Assembly: GCF_022965755.1 (NCBI RefSeq)
Contig: NZ_CP095187.1
Span: 1,550,001-1,614,000, forward strand
Direction: 5' to 3'
DNA from: Pseudoxanthomonas sp. F37
Lineage (GTDB): Bacteria; Pseudomonadota; Gammaproteobacteria; Xanthomonadales; Xanthomonadaceae
Length of the DNA stretch: 64,000 nt
Shown: positions 9,994-17,008 of the stretch, piece after piece
Layout of the letters: each line of letters starts with the position of its first letter
How positions within the stretch are numbered: position 1 is the stretch's first letter
The notes under the pieces: generated by a model
What the model saw: only the letters and a program-made list of their open reading frames with translations
Database searches by the model: none
What the model was told of the DNA's origin: nothing
Made by a program: the position numbers and the translations under genes

Positions 9994-10001
9994 TGACGCG
10001 T

Positions 10002-10365
10002 CGTCGTCCCAGCGAATGCTGGGTCCCATCTGCTCCTACTGACGGCATCCGGGCCCTCATGGGAAATGGATTCCAGCGTGCGCTGGAATGACGGGACGGA
10101 GCGGATCACACGCCAGGGCTCCCTCCGTCGTCCCAGCGAACGCTGGGACCCATCTGCTCCTACTGACGGCATCCGGGCCCTCATGGGAAATGGATTCCAG
10201 CTTGCGCTGGAATGACGGGCCGGAGCAGATCACACACCCGGACTCCTTCTCCGTCGTCCCAGCGAACGCTGGGACCCATCTTGCGCTTGCGGTTCCGAGC
10301 ACAGGGCGGGGAGCCCGCGGAGATCAACATCAAATGGATTCCAGGTTCGCCGGGACGACGGTCGA
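10002..10365. repeat. Tandem 124/126-bp intergenic repeat with palindromic arms
   Basis: This fills most of the 416-bp gap between the sensor kinase and the Nudix gene. Nearly identical units begin at 10002, 10126 and 10252; the third diverges after about 30 bp. Each unit has a left arm (CGTCGTCCCAGCGAACGCTG) and a right arm (GGATTCCAGC..GCTGGAATGACG), each able to form a short hairpin. The same arms recur in opposite orientation at 57671-57797. No coding potential or transposase is present. It looks like a dispersed, non-autonomous intergenic repeat expanded in tandem. Confidence 0.85.
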
Positions 10366-10409
10366 GGGTTCACAGGTAGAATCACTCCTCCGCTGCTCAC
10401 CGATCCCCC

Positions 10410-10898
10410 ATGCCCTACACCCCCATCGTCGCCACCCTCGGCTATGTGCTGTCGCCCGATCGTTCGCAGGTGCTGCTGATCCATCGCAATGCGCGCCCGG
10501 ACGACCTGCACCTGGGCAAGTACAACGGCCTGGGCGGCAAGATCGAGCGCGACGAGGACGTGGTGGCCGGCATGCGCCGCGAGATCCACGAGGAGGCCGG
10601 CATCGACTGCGAGGCGATGACGCTGCGCGGCACCATCAGCTGGCCGGGCTTCGGCAAGCACGGCGAGGACTGGCTGGGCTTCGTCTTCCTCATCACCACG
10701 TACAGCGGCACACCGTTCGAGCGCAATCCGGAAGGCACGCTGGAATGGGTGCCGGTGGAGAAGATCATGGAGTTGCCCCTGTGGGACGGGGATCGCCACT
10801 TTCTGCCGCTGGTGTTCGACGAGGACCCGCGCGGCTTCCACGGGGTCATGCCGTACCGCGACGGCCGCATGGTGTCGTGGGGCTACTCGCGCATCTGA
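10410..10898 (+). CDS. Nudix hydrolase (8-oxo-dGTP diphosphatase-like)
   Basis: The protein has 162 residues. The Nudix box (GGKIERDEDVVAGMRREI followed by HEEAGI) lies at about residues 46-69 and contains the REXXEEXG core for Mg2+ binding. The fold supports hydrolysis of nucleoside diphosphate-linked compounds. The N-terminal VATLGYVLSPD and the C-terminal FHGVMPYRDGRMVSWGYSRI fit the MutT/8-oxo-dGTP diphosphatase group that includes human MTH1-like proteins, so pool sanitation is likely. It stands alone between two repeat regions. Confidence 0.85.
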   Translation: MPYTPIVATLGYVLSPDRSQVLLIHRNARPDDLHLGKYNGLGGKIERDEDVVAGMRREIHEEAGIDCEAMTLRGTISWPGFGKHGEDWLGFVFLITTYSGTPFERNPEGTLEWVPVEKIMELPLWDGDRHFLPLVFDEDPRGFHGVMPYRDGRMVSWGYSRI

Positions 10899-10916
10899 AG
10901 CGACCGGCGGGGCGTG

Positions 10917-10975
10917 GGCGCGACGCGAGTCGCGATCTCGGATGGCTCATCGCGACTGGCGTCGCTCCCGCAGGA
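10917..10975. repeat. Short inverted repeat (GCGACGCGAGTCGCGAT family)
   Basis: Left arm GCGACGCGAGTCGCGAT (about 10919-10935) faces right arm ATCGCGACTGGCGTCGCTCC (10949-10968). A related inverted pair occurs at 18094-18248 after phaC. The placement directly behind a stop codon and the imperfect palindrome resemble REP elements. It may help termination or mRNA stability; no T-run follows. Confidence 0.65.
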
Positions 10976-11044
10976 GATGGAAGCGGGGAGTGTTCCACGG
11001 TACGACTTTTCCACACCTGCTGTGGAATGACATTGGGGAAACCG

Positions 11045-11234
11045 TGTGGATAACCGCGTCCGCGCCTTGCGGCGCAAGCCTGTCAAGATGGATGGCGAAT
11101 TTTTGACCAGGCCGTGACGGTCCCGTGTCCGGGTTGTCCACACCCGGTGTGGATGGTTCGTCGACCAACATGTGGATAAGCCTCGGCGCGCTTTGCGGCA
11201 CAAGGCTGTCAAGGTGTGTGGCGAATTTTTGACC
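11045..11234. repeat. Direct 64-bp repeat pair, each with a perfect DnaA-box sequence
   Basis: Two 64-bp copies (11045-11108 and 11171-11234, period 126 bp) start with TGTGGATAA, the complement of the DnaA box TTATCCACA, and end with GCGAATTTTTGACC. Between and before them are inverted TCCACA/TGTGGA pairs (TTCCACACCTGCTGTGGAA near 11010; GTCCACACCCGGTGTGGAT near 11138). The 408-bp gap 10899-11306 holds no gene. The density of DnaA-type motifs is notable, but no replication gene is nearby, so this is not assigned as an origin. Confidence 0.7.
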
Positions 11235-11306
11235 GCGCCCCCTTGGCCTGCGGTCGCCGGCGACTCCGCACGCGTCGCAACGCGCGAACAATGCAGCCGT
11301 GGAACC

Positions 11307-11972
11307 TCAGCCCTCGATATGCCGCGCCGGGTCGGCCAGCTCGAGTTCCCTCAGCACCACGCCGGCCTGCGTGCGGTTGCGCACGCCCAGGCGGTCGAAG
11401 ATGGCGGACAGGTGCGCCTTGACGGTGCGCTCCTGCACGTCCAGGCGGTCGGCGATCTGCTTGTTCAGCAGGCCCTGCGCCACCAGCGTCAGCACGCGGA
11501 ACTGTTGCGGGGACAGGCTGGCCAGGCGGCCCGCCAGTTCGGTGTCGTGTTCGGACGACTGCGCGCGCGCCACCGCGCCACGCAGCGAGGCCGGCAGCCA
11601 CTGCTCGCAGGCCAGCACGCTGCGGATGGCGTCGCGCAGTTCGTCCAGGCCGGAACTCTTGGGCAGATAGCCCGCGGCGCCATGGTCCAGCGCACGCCGC
11701 ACCACGCGCGGATCGTCGTTGGCCGACACCACCACCACCGCGACCGCAGGGAACTGCGCGCGGATCGCCGCCAGCCCGGCCAGGCCGTGATTGCCGGGCA
11801 TGTGCAGGTCCAGCAACACCAGGTCGATGTCGTCGTGCGCTTCCAGCGTGGCAATCACCCCGTCCAGCGATTCGGCCTCGCGCACCGTCAACTGGGCCAC
11901 GGCATCGGCGGCCGCGCCGCGCAGGGCGGCCCGGAACAGCGGATGGTCGTCGGCGATCAGGAGGCTGGGCAT
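11307..11972 (-). CDS. NarL/LuxR-family response regulator
   Basis: The protein has 221 residues. The N-terminal receiver has the acidic pair Asp8/Asp9, phospho-acceptor Asp55 (VLLDLHMPG) and Lys105 (GYLPKSS). A C-terminal LuxR helix-turn-helix includes LVAQGLLNKQIADRLDVQ and ERTVKAHLSAIFDRL. It is the natural partner of the CrbS-like hybrid kinase at 6667-9993, because such kinases signal to NarL-type regulators. It lies between that kinase and the 3-hydroxybutyrate genes and on the same strand as the dehydrogenase. It is the best candidate to bind the 16-bp motif at 3693 and 12926 (inference). Confidence 0.92.
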   Translation of the reverse strand: MPSLLIADDHPLFRAALRGAAADAVAQLTVREAESLDGVIATLEAHDDIDLVLLDLHMPGNHGLAGLAAIRAQFPAVAVVVVSANDDPRVVRRALDHGAAGYLPKSSGLDELRDAIRSVLACEQWLPASLRGAVARAQSSEHDTELAGRLASLSPQQFRVLTLVAQGLLNKQIADRLDVQERTVKAHLSAIFDRLGVRNRTQAGVVLRELELADPARHIEG

Positions 11973-11984
11973 GGGCGAGGAACG

Positions 11985-12080
11985 AGTTGGGAGGAACGAG
12001 GAACGAGCGACGGAACGCGCGACGTGCCGGGACGATGTACCGAGTTGCGCCAGCAGGCTCCCACTCGTTTCTCGTTCCTC
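11985..12080. repeat. GAGGAACGAG repeats forming an inverted pair
   Basis: GAGGAACGAGGAACGAG at 11991-12007 faces CTCGTTTCTCGTTCCTC at 12064-12080, within the 132-bp gap between the response regulator and the dehydrogenase gene. One further GGAACGAG lies just upstream. The arms could form a long-loop hairpin. No function is evident. Confidence 0.55.
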
Positions 12081-12104
12081 AACCCCCGTTTCTGGCTTCC
12101 TGCT

Positions 12105-12872
12105 TCACTGTACCGTCCACCCGCCATCCACCACGATCGTCTGCCCGGTGATGTTGCGCGCGGCAGGCGAGGTGAGGAAGGCGGTGATGCCGGCCAGTTC
12201 GTCCAGGCCGATGAAAACGCCCTTCGGCATGGGCTTCAGCATCACCTGGCTGACCACGTCGGCCTCGGAAATGCCGCGGGTACGCGCCTGGTCGGCGATC
12301 TGCTTGTCCACCAGCGGCGTCTTCACGTAGCTGGGGCAGACGGTGTTGATGGTGATGTCGGTGTCGGCGGTTTCCAGCGCCAGCACCTTGGAGAAGCCGA
12401 CCAGCCCGTGCTTGGCCGCCACGTAGGCGCTCTTGTAGGGGCTGGCCACCAGCGCGTGGATGCTGCCGATGTTGACGATGCGGCCGAACCCGCGTTCGCG
12501 CATGCCGGGCAGCACGGCGCGGGTCAGCCGCGCCACGCCCACCAGCATCACCTGCACCAGGAAATCCCACTTCTCGATGGGGAACTCCTCCAGCGGCGAC
12601 ACATGCTGCAGGCCGGCATTGTTGACCAGCACGTCGATGGGGCGCGAGATCGTGGCCAGCGCGGCATCGATGCTGTCCTGCGAGGTGACGTCCAGTGCCA
12701 CCGCCTCGGCGGAACCGCCCGCGGTGCGGATCTGCGCGGCGACGGCTTCGGCGGCCTCCAGGTTGAGGTCGCTGACGATGACGTGGCGGCCGGCCTCGGC
12801 CAGCTGGGAGGCGATGCCGGCACCGATGCCGCTGGCCGCGCCGGTGATGAGGAGGGTGTGGGTCTTCTGCAT
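12105..12872 (-). CDS. 3-hydroxybutyrate dehydrogenase
   Basis: This 255-residue classical short-chain dehydrogenase is predicted to oxidise (R)-3-hydroxybutyrate to acetoacetate with NAD+. The cofactor motif GAASGIG is at residues 11-17 and NNAG at 84-87. The catalytic Ser137, Tyr150 and Lys154 lie in NIGSIHALVASPYKSAYVAAKHG-type context. The segment VASPYKSAYVAAKHGLVG is characteristic of bacterial HBDH. It is divergent from the oligomer hydrolase gene and shares with it the promoter motif at 12926-12941. Together they would turn hydroxybutyrate oligomers into monomer and then acetoacetate. Confidence 0.9.
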   Translation of the reverse strand: MQKTHTLLITGAASGIGAGIASQLAEAGRHVIVSDLNLEAAEAVAAQIRTAGGSAEAVALDVTSQDSIDAALATISRPIDVLVNNAGLQHVSPLEEFPIEKWDFLVQVMLVGVARLTRAVLPGMRERGFGRIVNIGSIHALVASPYKSAYVAAKHGLVGFSKVLALETADTDITINTVCPSYVKTPLVDKQIADQARTRGISEADVVSQVMLKPMPKGVFIGLDELAGITAFLTSPAARNITGQTIVVDGGWTVQ

Positions 12873-12925
12873 GGGGGCTCCTGCGTGCTGCGGCTAGGGT
12901 AGCAGGCAGGCGTCCGCCGTTCGTG

Positions 12926-12941
12926 GTACCAAAGTACGATG
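12926..12941. promoter_or_regulatory. Shared 16-bp operator-like motif, copy 2 (HBDH / oligomer hydrolase divergent promoter)
   Basis: GTACCAAAGTACGATG lies in the 131-bp region between the divergent dehydrogenase (start 12872) and oligomer hydrolase (start 13004). It matches the motif at 3693-3708 at 14 of 16 positions. TAGTTT follows at 12962, the same spacing as at the first site, and is a plausible -10 element for the hydrolase gene. Conserved sequence plus conserved spacing argue for a common activator. Confidence 0.55.
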
Positions 12942-13003
12942 ACGGGACTTCCGTGGCGCGGTAGTTTCGTGGCATTGACCGGAACCATGGATGCACTCCA
13001 GGC

Positions 13004-14839
13004 ATGAACGCGACGATGCGACTTTCCTGTGGCGTATGGCTGGCGGCGATGCTCGCCGGCTGCACCAGCGCCCCCTCCAGGCCCGAGGCCGTGACCCACA
13101 TGATCCAGCCCCAGCGCGTCACCGAGCACCGCGGCGATGACGACCTGCTGACCGCGGGGCTGGGCCTGGACGGCCTGCGCGCGATGGCGGCCCCCGCGTT
13201 CGCCGATCCCGCCCATCCCACGGCCGCCGAGCTGCGCCGCCGGGCGATCTGGGGGAACTGGCGCGGCATCGCCGACCTGTCGCCGAGCGGCGGCTATGGC
13301 CAGGCCTACGGCAGCGTGGCCCGGGTGCCGGGGCGCGAATACTCGGCACTGGCGAAAGTGCCGGGGGCGGCGCAACCGCACCGCGTGCTGGTGCAGGTAC
13401 CCGACAACTTCGACACGGGCAAGCGCTGCATCGTCGTCACCGCCTCGTCGGGTTCGCGCGGCATCTATGGCGCCATCGCGGTGGCCGCGCCGTGGGGCCT
13501 GCCGAAGGGCTGCGCCGTCGCCTACACCGACAAGGGCGCGGGCACGGATTACTTCGACCTCGACGAACAGCGGGGTGCGCGCGAGGACGGCACGCCCGGG
13601 GCACTGGGCACCGACACGCTCGCGTTCGCGCCCGACGCGCCGGTCGGCGCCAGCGGCGTGGCGGTCAAGCACGCGCATTCCAAGGACAATCCGGAAGCGG
13701 ACTGGGGCCGGCACGTGAAGCAGGCCGCCGAGTTCGCGCTGGCGGCGCTGGACCAGGCATTCCCGCAGGCGGCGCCGTTCCGCTTCGACAATACGCGCGT
13801 CATCGCGGTCGGCATTTCCAATGGCGGTGGCGCGGTCCTGCGCGCCAGCGAGGAGGAGGGCGGCTGGCTGGACGCCGTCGTCGCCGGTGAGCCCAACATC
13901 TACGCCGCCGATGCGCCCGGCGCGCGTTCGCTGTACGACTACACCACCGAAGCCGCGCTGCTGATGCCCTGCGCATTGCTGGACCTGCCGGCGGAATCGC
14001 TGCCGCAGCCGCCGCTGCGCGCGCAGGTGGAACCGCTGTGGGTCGCGCGCTGCGCCACGCTCAAGGCCGCCGGTCTGGTCACCGGTGGCGACGCGAAGGC
14101 GCAGGCGGCCTCGGCCCGTGCGCAGCTGAAGGCGAACGGCTGGACCGACCAGGCGCTGGTGGCCGGCGCGCTGAGCGTGGGCTTCGACCTGTGGCGCGCG
14201 GTGGCCGTCACCTACGCCTCGGCCTATGGCCGCTACGGCGCGGGCGAGCATCCGTGCGGGTACGCGTTCTCCGCGCAGAATCCGGACTTCAGCGCACGCG
14301 CGGCGAGCGCCGCGGAACGCGCAGCGTGGTGGTCCGACGGCAGCGGCATTCCCCCGGGCGCGGGCGTGGGCATCGTCGACACGCGGCTGGCACCGCCGGA
14401 CTTCACCCTGCCGGGCCTGCAATGCCTGCGTGCGCTGCAGGCCGGCGAGAGCGACGATGCGCGCCGCGTGCAGGCCGGTATCGCGCAGACCTCGGCGCGC
14501 TTTCCGCGTACGCGCCGTCCGGTGGTGGTGATCCACGGCCTGGACGACGGGCTGGTGCCGCCGGCGTTCTCCAGTGCGCCGTACGTGGAGGCCGCGCGCG
14601 CCGCCAATCCGGACGTGCGCTACTGGCAGGTGCGGCATGCGCAGCACTTCGACGGCTTCCTTGCGCTGCCGGCCTACGGGGCGCGCTATGTGCCCCTGCT
14701 GCCCTACGTGTATGCCGCGCTGGACCAGGTCGACGCCACGCTGGATGGCAGCAGGGAGCTGCCGGCGAATGCGCTGATCAACGCCAATCCGCGCGGCACG
14801 GGCAGCGTGGAAGCCAGCCAGTTCGCGATTCCGCGGTAA
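13004..14839 (+). CDS. 3-hydroxybutyrate oligomer hydrolase, lipoprotein
   Basis: The 611-residue protein matches the D-(-)-3-hydroxybutyrate oligomer hydrolase family (3HBOH). The N-terminus is a lipoprotein signal with lipobox LAGC and Cys20, so the enzyme is predicted to be anchored in the envelope facing the periplasm or surface. The likely nucleophile is Ser272 in VGISNGGG. A later segment, VVVIHGLDDGLVPPAF, and the terminal AQHFDGFLALP supply candidate Asp and His. The reaction is hydrolysis of 3HB oligomers to monomers. The shared promoter motif links it to HBDH, the TonB receptor and the GntP permease. Confidence 0.88.
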   Translation: MNATMRLSCGVWLAAMLAGCTSAPSRPEAVTHMIQPQRVTEHRGDDDLLTAGLGLDGLRAMAAPAFADPAHPTAAELRRRAIWGNWRGIADLSPSGGYGQAYGSVARVPGREYSALAKVPGAAQPHRVLVQVPDNFDTGKRCIVVTASSGSRGIYGAIAVAAPWGLPKGCAVAYTDKGAGTDYFDLDEQRGAREDGTPGALGTDTLAFAPDAPVGASGVAVKHAHSKDNPEADWGRHVKQAAEFALAALDQAFPQAAPFRFDNTRVIAVGISNGGGAVLRASEEEGGWLDAVVAGEPNIYAADAPGARSLYDYTTEAALLMPCALLDLPAESLPQPPLRAQVEPLWVARCATLKAAGLVTGGDAKAQAASARAQLKANGWTDQALVAGALSVGFDLWRAVAVTYASAYGRYGAGEHPCGYAFSAQNPDFSARAASAAERAAWWSDGSGIPPGAGVGIVDTRLAPPDFTLPGLQCLRALQAGESDDARRVQAGIAQTSARFPRTRRPVVVIHGLDDGLVPPAFSSAPYVEAARAANPDVRYWQVRHAQHFDGFLALPAYGARYVPLLPYVYAALDQVDATLDGSRELPANALINANPRGTGSVEASQFAIPR

Positions 14840-14931
14840 ATCTGGTGGTGTGGGGGCGAGCCGGGCCCCCCGCGACGGATTCACCCGGTTCGGCTTACCC
14901 TGTAGGCCGTTCCCGGCCGACCGGCGCCCCC

Positions 14932-15546
14932 ATGTCCCGACACTTCTCCATGATCCGCGACTTCCAGCTGGCCGACTGGTTCACGCTGGGCAACGCCTTC
15001 TGCGGCACCGGGGCCATTTTCGCGGCGATGCGCTTCCTGCAGGAGGGCATCCTGCGCGACCTGATGATCGGCATGGCGCTGATCCCGCTGGCCTTCATCT
15101 TCGACGCCCTGGATGGCCGGGTGGCGCGGTGGCGCAAGCAGGCCTCGGTACTGGGACGCGAACTGGATTCCCTGGCCGATGTGATCTCCTTCGGCGTCGC
15201 CCCGGCCGCACTGGCCTATGCCTGCGGCATGCAGGGCGGCTGGGACTGGCTGGTGCTGTCGTACTTCGTGGCCTGCGGCGTCAGCCGGCTGGCGCGCTAC
15301 AACGTCACCGCCGAGACGCTGGCCGAGGGCGGCGACAAGGTGAAGTTCTTCGAGGGCACGCCCATTCCCACCAGCCTGGTGCTGGTCATCGTGCTGGCCG
15401 TGGCGGCCTACCTGGGCCACGTCGGCCCACAGCTGTGGCTGGGTTCGCTGAAGCTGGGGCCCTGGCTGCTGCACCCGCTGGTGCTGCTGTATGCCGTATC
15501 CGGCACGCTGATGATCAGCAAGACGCTGCGCATCCCCAAGCCCTGA
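14932..15546 (+). CDS. pssA: CDP-diacylglycerol--serine O-phosphatidyltransferase
   Basis: The protein has 204 residues. The CDP-alcohol phosphatidyltransferase signature DG-x2-AR-x8-G-x3-D-x3-D is fully present (DGRVAR, then GRELDSLADVISFG). Several hydrophobic segments make it an inner-membrane protein. It transfers the phosphatidyl group from CDP-diacylglycerol to serine, the first step to phosphatidylethanolamine. The length and the N-terminal RDFQLADWFTLGNAFCG fit the short PssA type. The start at 14932 follows a short 92-bp gap after the oligomer hydrolase; the link to PHB is probably only positional. Confidence 0.85.
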   Translation: MSRHFSMIRDFQLADWFTLGNAFCGTGAIFAAMRFLQEGILRDLMIGMALIPLAFIFDALDGRVARWRKQASVLGRELDSLADVISFGVAPAALAYACGMQGGWDWLVLSYFVACGVSRLARYNVTAETLAEGGDKVKFFEGTPIPTSLVLVIVLAVAAYLGHVGPQLWLGSLKLGPWLLHPLVLLYAVSGTLMISKTLRIPKP

Positions 15547-15616
15547 ACCCGCCCGCGCGGGCGCGTCATGCACGCGTCGCCGGCCGCGGCTAGAATCGGT
15601 CGGGAAGGGAGGGCAC

Positions 15617-17008
15617 ATGGCGACAAACGTTCCACCGTGGCCGGGCGATTTCGAATCGGTGGCCCAGCAGTACTGGAGCCTGTGGGGCGACGCCCTGCGA
15701 CAGGTGGGCGCAGCGCCGGCGATGCCGATGCCGGGCGCGGCCCCGGGCTGGCAGCAGACGGTCGACTGGTGGGCGCAGCTGGTGCCCGGCGGGCAGGCGC
15801 AGGTGGACGAGGCCGTGGGCCGCTTCCAGCGGCAGGCCAGCCAGTGGTTCGGGCAGATGCAGCAGGTCGCGGCGCAGTTCACCGGCCGCGACCACGACGC
15901 CACCGACATCGGCCGCGCCTGGCGCTCGGCGCTGGGCATGGCCGAGCCCACGCCCGCGCACAATCCCTTCGCCGACATCTTCCGCAGCATGCAGGGCGGC
16001 GCGCACGGACTGGATGGCTGGATGCAGCAACTGCGCCCGTGGCTGGAGAACCTGCAACGCGATGGCGACCGCTGGCTGCACGTGCCGACCTTCGGCCTGG
16101 CGCGCGAGCACCAGGAACGCTGGCAGCATCTGGCGCAGGCGTACCAGGGTTACCAGCAGCGCGTGGCCGAATACGACCAGCTGATGCTGCAGGTGGCGCA
16201 GGATGCATTCGCGCGTTTCGAGCGCAAGCTGGAGGAACACGCCGAGCCGGGCCGGCAACTGCAGAATGCGCGCGCGCTGTTCGACCTGTGGATCGACGCG
16301 GCCGAAGAAGCCTATGCGCAGGTCGCCCTGTCCGAGGATTTCCGCCACGTCTTCGGCGGCCTGGCCAATGCGCAGGCCCGCCTGCGGCTGGGCGTGCAGC
16401 GCGAGGTGGAACAGGTCTGCACGCTGTTCGGCATGCCCACGCGCACCGAAGTGGATTCCGCGCATCGCAAGATCGTCGAACTCGAACGCGCGCTGCGCAG
16501 GGTCACGCGCGCACAGGCGGCCCCCGTGCGGCGCGCGCCCGTGCAGCGCGCCGCTGCTGAGCCGGTGGAAGCGCCGGTGGTCGCTGAAGCACCGCCGCCG
16601 CCTGCACCACGCCCGGCAAAACCGAAGGCGGTGAAGAAGCGTCCGCCTTCGCGCAAGCCTGCACCGGCAGCCAAAGCCGCGCCCAAGAAGCGCGTGGCGG
16701 CCAAGAAGACGGCGGCGAAGAAGCCCCCGCGACGGGCCGTCGCCGCGGCGGCGCCCCTCGCCACCCGGCAGGAGCGGGCGCCGGCCGCTGCGCAGGCCGT
16801 CGCGCGCAAGCCCGCCAGGGCCAGGACGCCGACCCAGGCCGTGCCGAAGGCGCGTGTGGCCAAAGCGCCGAAGAAAACGGCAGCGCCCGCCAGCAAGCCG
16901 GCCTCGGTCGTGTCGATGAAGGACTGGGTGGCCCGCAACGCCGCGCGCGCCGCCACGGCGCAGGCGCCGAAGGCCGCCAGCAAGACGAAGCGGGGTAAAG
17001 GCAAGTGA
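15617..17008 (+). CDS. phaE: Class III PHA synthase subunit PhaE with a basic histone-like tail
   Basis: The protein has 463 residues. The first 300 or so fit PhaE (start FESVAQQYWSLWGDALRQ; the conserved GMPTRTEVD segment near residue 275). PhaE binds and activates PhaC for PHB polymerisation on granules. From about residue 300 to the end the chain is Ala/Lys/Pro/Arg-rich with KKRVAAKKTAAKKPPRR-type blocks, unlike the usual shorter PhaE. This resembles the DNA-binding tails of the granule proteins PhaF and PhaM. The start at 15617 follows GGGAAGGGAGGGC. The stop overlaps the phaC start by 4 bp, so the pair is translationally coupled. Confidence 0.85.
   Translation: MATNVPPWPGDFESVAQQYWSLWGDALRQVGAAPAMPMPGAAPGWQQTVDWWAQLVPGGQAQVDEAVGRFQRQASQWFGQMQQVAAQFTGRDHDATDIGRAWRSALGMAEPTPAHNPFADIFRSMQGGAHGLDGWMQQLRPWLENLQRDGDRWLHVPTFGLAREHQERWQHLAQAYQGYQQRVAEYDQLMLQVAQDAFARFERKLEEHAEPGRQLQNARALFDLWIDAAEEAYAQVALSEDFRHVFGGLANAQARLRLGVQREVEQVCTLFGMPTRTEVDSAHRKIVELERALRRVTRAQAAPVRRAPVQRAAAEPVEAPVVAEAPPPPAPRPAKPKAVKKRPPSRKPAPAAKAAPKKRVAAKKTAAKKPPRRAVAAAAPLATRQERAPAAAQAVARKPARARTPTQAVPKARVAKAPKKTAAPASKPASVVSMKDWVARNAARAATAQAPKAASKTKRGKGK

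Noticed and set aside
10899-11306. Chromosomal origin (oriC)
   Set aside because: DnaA-type boxes are present, but dnaA, dnaN, gyrB or rpmH are absent and no AT-rich unwinding element is seen.
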